From positions 1 through 52,935 of the forward strand of contig NZ_NFJB01000027.1 in the NCBI RefSeq assembly GCF_002159645.1: a DNA stretch of 52,935 nt, read 5' to 3'. Position 1 is the first letter of the stretch, and each line of letters opens with the position of its first letter. The translations under genes and the position numbers were made by a program. Positions 47,971 to 52,935 of this stretch are shown here, one piece after another. The stretch is from Parabacteroides sp. An277. GTDB lineage: Bacteria; Bacteroidota; Bacteroidia; Bacteroidales; Tannerellaceae. The notes under the pieces were generated by a model, which saw only the letters and a list, made by a program, of their open reading frames with translations, made no database searches and was not told the DNA's origin.

Positions 47971-50637
47971 TTATTTCAATTTGTAGCGAACGCCAATCAT
48001 AATGGATTGCCCATGCCATTCTTTGCGTTCAATCACATTGCCATCGTGCCGTTCATAATCGATGTTGGCCGTGCGCGGTCCGTTTTGGATGTAGCGGAGC
48101 AAAGGCACGTCGAGCAGGTTCGATGCTTTGGCGAAGATGCTGATGCCGCAATCGAAGCTCTTCTCTACGGAAGCATCTAATTGGAAATAGCCTGCTTCCC
48201 AGATATCATCGTCATACCAGTTGGAAATATCGCTTAAACGTTTGCCGGTATAACTGCCTGCCAATTGGCCTTCCCAACCGTGATTCGTATCTTTAAAGAG
48301 GAGCGAGAGGTTGGCCACGTGTGCCGCCTGCCCAAACAACGGGCGCGACTGTTCGATGCTCCGTACCTCGGAACCTTCCATGATGCGCTTGTCTGTCGTG
48401 ACCTTGGAATGCGTATAGGTATAGTTCGCCTTGATGCCAAACCAGTTGAAGTACTTCATGATGTCTACTTCCAAGCCGAGATTGGTAGCATCGCCGAAGT
48501 TCATCGGTTGGTAATAGGTGTCTTGTCCTTCGTTAATCAAACCATATTCAATCGGGTCTTGAATATTTTTATAAAACAACCCTACCATAAACTGTTCGGA
48601 CGATTTCGGAAAGAACTCGTAGCGGAGGTCTATATTGTCGGCCACCGTATGTTTCAGGTCCGGATTACCCTTTTCCTTGTAATCTTCATTGATAATGCTA
48701 TACGGTACAATCTCGAAGAAACTCGGCCGGTTGATGGCACGGGCATACGAGAGGCGAAGGTTCGCGTTTTTGTGTACATTGTATTTGGCATGGAAACTCG
48801 GTAAGACGTCGGTATATTTCTGATGCCCTTCCGGGTCTACATCGCGCGGGAACTTCAAGACATAACCTTGGTCTGTATGTTCGACGCGGATACCGGCGAT
48901 GAACTCCCATAGGTTGAACGTATATTTCGCCATGCCATACCCGGCGCCTACCTTTTCAGATGCATCGTAGTTCAATGGGTCTCCGATATTGCCGTAGCGG
49001 CGTGGCGTGAGCAGGATTTCATCGAAATTATTCCAATCTTCGCCTAAATATTGTGGGTCACGTGCACCGGTTGCCGAATCGAATGTATATTCGTTGAAGA
49101 AGCTGTCGCGTTTCTTGTCCCGATACATACCACCGACTGAGAAATCGAACGCCGACGCATTAGGCAATACCCATTTATAACTTAAATCAATGTATCCAGC
49201 CTTATCGCGATCCGAATTATGTTCCCAACGACGTGTAGCGGCTCCTGAAGTGGAAACGTGCGTTCCTTGCAGGAAGATTTCCGCATTGTCCGGCGTTTCG
49301 CTATAAGCTTTCGAAAGGACTGCCGACCAATTCAACTTCAACGCATTGTCTTCTAAGAAATGATGTTCGCCTTTCAGCGTGGAGTTGATGATGTATTGGT
49401 GGTTGTATTTCATGCGGACAGCCCGTTCCTTGTCGTCTTCTCCGTCGCGCACTTCGGCTTCGCTCATGTCCATGTATCCATTATACCAAGTGAGTTTGTG
49501 TTGTGGGGTAATATGGTAATCCAATTTCGCATGGGCTCCGATGCGTTGCTGTTGGGCCGAATAGTTTCGGTATTCGATTCCATTGTGGGAGGTACCGGGT
49601 TGATAATAGAGTTGACTTTCCTTTCCTCGATAAGTATTCAGATAGCTGGCTGCCAACATGACGCCTAATTTGTTGCCAAAGAAACGGTCGCCATACGAAA
49701 GACCGGCGGTCAAATCCGGTGCGGGGCGTTTCCATTTCATGCGGAGGTTGTCGTTCCGGAAATTGTCTGCCGTGACTTGATAATCTTCCGGTTTACCCAT
49801 GGCTTCGTAGGGCGATTCCTTGACAATAGCTCCGTGGTTGAACGATTGGAAATCACGTCCGAAATACATCGCGTTGTAGCCTGTCGATATATTGGCGGTA
49901 AACTGTCGTTCCGTTGGAGCATCCTTCATAATCAGATTGACGGCACCGCCGATGCCATCTCCCTCCATGTTGGCAGTAAGGGATTTCGTCACTTCCAAGC
50001 GGTCCAACATTTCAGATGGGAATATATCCAAAGGAACGAAGCGGTTCTTGTTGTCCGGGCTGGGGATTTTCACGCCATTTATTAACGTATAGTTATAGCG
50101 TTTGTCCATGCCACGGAGGATGGCGTATTGCCCTTCGCCGCTACTGTTTCGCTCAATTGTCACGCCAGACATGCGCTGGATGACGTTCGCCACGGTGATA
50201 TCCGGCGACAACTCGATAGCCTTCGCACTCATGACGTTCACCACATTCATGGCTTGCTTCTCGATACCCCGCGCACCGGCTTCCGTACGGCCCGGATTAT
50301 GCGCTATGACCGTCACCTCGTCCAGCATTTGCGTGTCTGCTGGTAAATCGAACAAGATGGGGTCGGTGGTGGAAGCCGATATCGTCTTTTCAATCGTTTT
50401 ATAGCTGATATAGCTGCATACAATAGTGATTTTCTCTGCGTTGGGGACATTGTCGATTACAAACGAACCGTCCAATCCCGTGGTAGAACCAATATTTGGA
50501 TATTCTTTGATGTAGATAGTCGCGCCAATAAGTTCTTCTCCTGTTTTCGCGTCCTTCACATAACCTTTATAAGTGGCTGCACCCATTTCCGTCAAACCTA
50601 AAATGACAGATGCCGCCGTCAAAACAAACCGTCTCAT
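47971..50637 (-). CDS. TonB-dependent outer-membrane receptor
   Basis: The 888-residue protein has a signal peptide (residues 1-21), a carboxypeptidase-regulatory-like domain (about 22-105, GYVKDAKTGEELIGATIYI), a plug (about 120-240, VIQRMSGVTIERNSSGEG, GVKIPSPDNKNRFVPLDIFP), and a C-terminal beta-barrel that ends in IMIGVRYKLK with the terminal aromatic/hydrophobic pattern. The plug has the TonB receptor pattern of iron or carbohydrate receptors. With the lipoprotein and phosphatase downstream, phosphate-ester or phosphorylated-substrate uptake is plausible but unproven. Its promoter box lies at 50665-50673. Confidence 0.93.
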   Translation of the reverse strand: MRRFVLTAASVILGLTEMGAATYKGYVKDAKTGEELIGATIYIKEYPNIGSTTGLDGSFVIDNVPNAEKITIVCSYISYKTIEKTISASTTDPILFDLPADTQMLDEVTVIAHNPGRTEAGARGIEKQAMNVVNVMSAKAIELSPDITVANVIQRMSGVTIERNSSGEGQYAILRGMDKRYNYTLINGVKIPSPDNKNRFVPLDIFPSEMLDRLEVTKSLTANMEGDGIGGAVNLIMKDAPTERQFTANISTGYNAMYFGRDFQSFNHGAIVKESPYEAMGKPEDYQVTADNFRNDNLRMKWKRPAPDLTAGLSYGDRFFGNKLGVMLAASYLNTYRGKESQLYYQPGTSHNGIEYRNYSAQQQRIGAHAKLDYHITPQHKLTWYNGYMDMSEAEVRDGEDDKERAVRMKYNHQYIINSTLKGEHHFLEDNALKLNWSAVLSKAYSETPDNAEIFLQGTHVSTSGAATRRWEHNSDRDKAGYIDLSYKWVLPNASAFDFSVGGMYRDKKRDSFFNEYTFDSATGARDPQYLGEDWNNFDEILLTPRRYGNIGDPLNYDASEKVGAGYGMAKYTFNLWEFIAGIRVEHTDQGYVLKFPRDVDPEGHQKYTDVLPSFHAKYNVHKNANLRLSYARAINRPSFFEIVPYSIINEDYKEKGNPDLKHTVADNIDLRYEFFPKSSEQFMVGLFYKNIQDPIEYGLINEGQDTYYQPMNFGDATNLGLEVDIMKYFNWFGIKANYTYTHSKVTTDKRIMEGSEVRSIEQSRPLFGQAAHVANLSLLFKDTNHGWEGQLAGSYTGKRLSDISNWYDDDIWEAGYFQLDASVEKSFDCGISIFAKASNLLDVPLLRYIQNGPRTANIDYERHDGNVIERKEWHGQSIMIGVRYKLK

Positions 50638-50664
50638 GTATTACCTTCTCTTGTTTTTCTGGGT

Positions 50665-50673
50665 GCAAAGGTA
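50665..50673 (-). promoter_or_regulatory. Promoter -7 box of the TonB receptor operon
   Basis: Minus-strand TACCTTTGC fits TAnnTTTG and lies 28 bases before the ATG at 50637. The interval 50638-50776 holds no other feature. Confidence 0.6.
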
Positions 50674-50776
50674 GACGGATGTTGTAACAGGATTTTGAAG
50701 AAAATGATACAATGCCATTGCCAAAAGGTTGCAAACGGGTTACATGCTTTCGGTGCAACAGGTTAGCATCCCATAG

Positions 50777-51691
50777 TCAATGCGGCTTATCTAATTGTTG
50801 TTGGATAAAGGCACGAATCTCTGCCTCTTGCGATGGATGGAACCAGCTAATCTCGGCATCGCGTTTGAACCATGTCATTTGCTTGCGGGCATAGACGCGG
50901 CTGTTTCGTTTGATTTTCTCGACGGCTTCGTCGAGCGTCCAGTTTCCGTCGAAGTATTGGAACAGTTCCTTGTATCCGACGGTGTTGAGCGAGTTCAACT
51001 CGCGAAAGGGATAGACGCGCCGTGCCTCGTCGAGCAATCCGTCGGCCATCATCTGGTTTACGCGGCGATTGATGCGGTCGCACAGTTCTTCGCGGTCGCG
51101 CGTCAGGCCGATTTGTAGGATGCGGAAGGGGCGTTCCTTGCGTGTCCGCGTCCGGAAAGAGGAATAGGGGAGTCCGGTTTGCCGGCAGATTTCAATCGCA
51201 TGGACCACCCGCTTGTAATTATTCCGGTCTACCTCCTCGTAATGCGCAGGGTCTACCTTTTGCAGCTCCTCCAAGAGGGGTGCGAGTCCTTTGGCGTGGT
51301 AATCGGCCCATACCTGCTCGCGGATATCAGGCCGGACGGTCGGGATGTCGTCGATGCCCTTCGTCACGGCGTCGATATACATCATGCTTCCGCCGGTCAT
51401 CACCACCGCGTCGTGCTCCTTATATAATATAGGTAGGAGAGAGAGGACGTCCGTCTCGAATTGGCTCGCGCTGTAGTAATCTGTGAGGCCGAGCGTGCCG
51501 ACGAAGTAATGCCGCACGCGCGCTAATTGTTCCGGTGTCGGGGCGGCCGTCCCGATGGGAAGGTCGCGGTAGAGCTGCCTCGAGTCGGCCGAGAGGATGG
51601 GCGTACCCAACCATTCGGCGATGCGCAAGCTCAGTTCCGTCTTCCCGACTCCTGTCGGTCCCAGCAAAATTACCAATGTATTCACGTGCAA
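50777..51691 (-). CDS. miaA: tRNA dimethylallyltransferase MiaA
   Basis: The 304-residue protein has the P-loop GPTGVGKT (about 11-18), [16 protein letters not shown], the [13 protein letters not shown] motif, and [30 protein letters not shown] stands near the C-terminus. It attaches a dimethylallyl group to A37 of tRNAs that read U-starting codons. Length and motifs are normal. The gene is read toward the TonB receptor operon, after a 105-base spacer that holds a long inverted repeat. Confidence 0.97.
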   Translation of the reverse strand: MHVNTLVILLGPTGVGKTELSLRIAEWLGTPILSADSRQLYRDLPIGTAAPTPEQLARVRHYFVGTLGLTDYYSASQFETDVLSLLPILYKEHDAVVMTGGSMMYIDAVTKGIDDIPTVRPDIREQVWADYHAKGLAPLLEELQKVDPAHYEEVDRNNYKRVVHAIEICRQTGLPYSSFRTRTRKERPFRILQIGLTRDREELCDRINRRVNQMMADGLLDEARRVYPFRELNSLNTVGYKELFQYFDGNWTLDEAVEKIKRNSRVYARKQMTWFKRDAEISWFHPSQEAEIRAFIQQQLDKPH

Positions 51692-51710
51692 CCATTAAAA
51701 ATGAAAAGGC

Positions 51711-51779
51711 AAAAATGAAAAACGCATCCGGACCGACTCCTTTGGAGAGACATCCACCCGGAAAACGTTTTTCATTTTT
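51711..51779. terminator. Inverted repeat between the pRiA4b ORF-3-like gene and miaA
   Basis: AAAAATGAAAAACG (51711-51724) and CGTTTTTCATTTTT (51766-51779) are perfectly complementary and enclose smaller dyads (TCCGG/CCGGA, CTCC/GGAG). It lies between the stop at 51797 and the miaA start and could end the first transcript on the minus strand. Confidence 0.6.
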
Positions 51780-51796
51780 ACCGTTTCATTATTCAT

Positions 51797-52360
51797 TTAA
51801 TACCGGTCGTCGTCGTAGGGGTTGTCAAACGATTCGTTGTCCAGCCCTTCGAAGCCCTCTTTGTCCAATTCATCGATGTCGTACTCCGTATCGCCGTAGA
51901 AATCAGAGTCGATGTCGGTCGATGTGTTCATCTTATTGTCAAACTCATCCAACGGCATGATTTGTACCGGAGGCGTACCCTTCGCCTTGGTGCAGACCGG
52001 ATCCATCAGGGTCTTGTTTGGGATGATTTCGCGCAGTTCCATAAAGAAGGCGCGTTCCGTCATGTAGTCGAACACGTAGAGCAGCTTCTGGTGCTCGTCG
52101 GTCAGCAGCTCGTCGAGGTGCGTATCCTCCATGATGTAGTTGTCCTCGTCGGAAGAGGTATCCATCTCTACGAGTGTCACTTCCGTGCGTTTGCTCCAGT
52201 CGTCGTCACACACAAAAAAGGATGCCATCTGGTCTTTTGTATAATTCACAGATTCGAGAATCGCGTTATGTAAGTCCAGAAAAGTGGCTTCCGAATCAAT
52301 TTGGATTTCTCTTTTAAAGTCATCCACTTCGTCTGATAATAATAAGAATCTAAATACCAT
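51797..52360 (-). CDS. Plasmid pRiA4b ORF-3-family protein (IS1096 TnpR-passenger-like)
   Basis: The 187-residue acidic protein has the family's pattern: FRFLLLSDEVDDFKREIQID, ATFLDLHNAILESVNY, DDWSKRTEVTLVEMD, and YVFDYMTERAFFMELR. A long acidic tail (DIDSDFYGDTEYDIDELD) follows. No signal peptide. Homologues lie next to miaA in other Bacteroidales and have no settled function; despite the name there is no sign of transposition here. Minus-strand TACTTTTG at 52390-52383 is the probable promoter box, 23 bases before the ATG. Confidence 0.8.
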   Translation of the reverse strand: MVFRFLLLSDEVDDFKREIQIDSEATFLDLHNAILESVNYTKDQMASFFVCDDDWSKRTEVTLVEMDTSSDEDNYIMEDTHLDELLTDEHQKLLYVFDYMTERAFFMELREIIPNKTLMDPVCTKAKGTPPVQIMPLDEFDNKMNTSTDIDSDFYGDTEYDIDELDKEGFEGLDNESFDNPYDDDRY

Positions 52361-52382
52361 TGTTGTTTTATTTTTGTTGGCT

Positions 52383-52390
52383 CAAAAGTA
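52383..52390 (-). promoter_or_regulatory. Promoter -7 box of the pRiA4b ORF-3-like gene
   Basis: Minus-strand TACTTTTG fits TAnnTTTG 22 bases before the start at 52360. Confidence 0.45.
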
Positions 52391-52499
52391 GGAAAAATAA
52401 TTGAAACGGACGTAAAGTTAAGCACATTTCTTCCTCATGAACGGTACGAATACCTATTTTCCTTTCAAAAAGGGGGGAACAACCTCTCCCTATCTCTTT

Positions 52500-52827
52500 T
52501 TCTTCTAAAAAACGATCGTTTTTATAAAGCGAGAGGCCTCGGTTTTCAATAAGAAAATCGTTTTTTAGAAGGAATAGTACTTGCTATTCATAAAAAAGTA
52601 TGTTTTTTAGAAGGAAAGATGATTTTTCTTCTTATATGTCTTCATTATTAGAAATATGGATTCATATACTTCTAAAAAACGATTGTTTTTTAGAAGTAAA
52701 CTATCTATTTTTTCTTCTAATATATATGATTTAGAATGGAAAGATACTTTTCTTCTAAAATATAGTCTTTTTATACAAAACCAAGCACTTGGTTTTCGAA
52801 ATATAGCTATTTCTTAGAAGAAATAGT
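52500..52827. repeat. Cluster of TTCTAAAAAACGAT-type repeats and palindromes
   Basis: In this gene-free stretch (52391-52827) a TTCTAAAAAACGAT motif recurs in both orientations (52503, 52555, 52601, 52669, 52685). CTTCTAAAAAAC (52669-52680) and GTTTTTTAGAAG (52685-52696) form a perfect palindrome. Further dyads are AAAACCAAG/CTTGGTTTT (52777-52796) and ATTTCTT/AAGAAAT (52809-52824). No frame covers it. Confidence 0.7.
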
Positions 52828-52933
52828 GGCTCAGTAGAAATTTAGTGGGGATATGCATATAGTTTTGCAATACGGAATAAGAAGAACTTCTTGTCTGCAA
52901 CCCCTCTGAGGTTTGCTCTGAATAGTTTGATTT
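52828..52933 (-). mobile_element. Right end of an insertion sequence (copy 2, truncated by the contig edge)
   Basis: This is the perfect inverted copy of 1-106, with the transposase C-terminus encoded on the minus strand (stop at 52842-52844). The IS outer end GGCTCA at 52828 lies against a palindromic repeat cluster. Confidence 0.7.
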
Positions 52934-52935
52934 TA

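Noticed and set aside
1-52933. Terminal inverted repeats of a linear phage, plasmid or large transposon
   Set aside because: The 106-bp repeat encodes the end of a transposase and lies beside core genes on one side, so IS copies at an assembly break explain it better.

Overview
The window looks like chromosomal DNA of a Bacteroidales bacterium (Bacteroides/Parabacteroides-like). The evidence is the TAnnTTTG-type promoter boxes, a large TonB-dependent receptor with a carboxypeptidase-like plug extension next to a surface lipoprotein, Bacteroides-type integrase/excisionase/mobilisation modules, and AT-rich accessory DNA beside more GC-rich core genes. No rRNA, tRNA or CRISPR array was seen.

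Layout. (1) 1-106 and 52828-52933 are perfect 106-bp inverted copies of the end of one insertion sequence, including the last codons of its transposase, so the contig stops inside IS copies on both sides. (2) 97-4300 is the integrase end of one mobilisable element (element 1), read leftward: excisionase-like protein, tyrosine integrase, RteC-like protein, two small DNA-binding proteins and a gene cut by the IS. (3) About 4308-42417 is a second element of about 38 kb (element 2) that appears integrated at the 3' end of mnmE. Its right arm (33.2-42.2 kb) holds relaxase, MobC, primase, DUF3987 protein, HTH protein, Mrr nuclease, membrane protein, integrase and excisionase. Its left 29 kb is a defence island: an AbiEi/AbiEii toxin-antitoxin pair, a 1353-residue metallophosphoesterase-P-loop NTPase-repeat protein, a GmrSD-like set with a PD-(D/E)XK protein, and a long operon with dndC, dndD, dndE, a PLD-helicase, a second SMC-like ATPase, a Dnd-associated-4-like protein, a HARE-HTH/Mrr nuclease, a GHKL ATPase and a Rossmann-like protein. 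Three related IS4-family elements, each with a 9-bp target duplication, have landed in it. (4) 42.4-52.4 kb is core genome: mnmE, a DUF362 ferredoxin-like protein, a secreted acid-phosphatase-like protein, a surface lipoprotein, a TonB-dependent receptor, miaA and a pRiA4b ORF-3-family protein.

How it works together. The two integrase modules share one architecture: 10-bp-phased direct repeats before the excisionase gene, two GGTACA motifs exactly 11 bp apart, a leftward terminator, and a copy of the mnmE 3' end. This points to two tandem elements in one attachment site. A roughly 550-bp segment that begins beside the attachment core at 4308 (AAA-ATPase relic plus an AbiE-type operator) recurs at 18.35-20.29 kb, which suggests the island grew by successive insertions at the same end. 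The strongest candidates for a poorly described system are the extended phosphorothioation operon, which lacks dndB and dndFGH here but adds an SMC/Mrr/GHKL module, and the phosphoesterase-STAND-like protein behind the AbiE pair.
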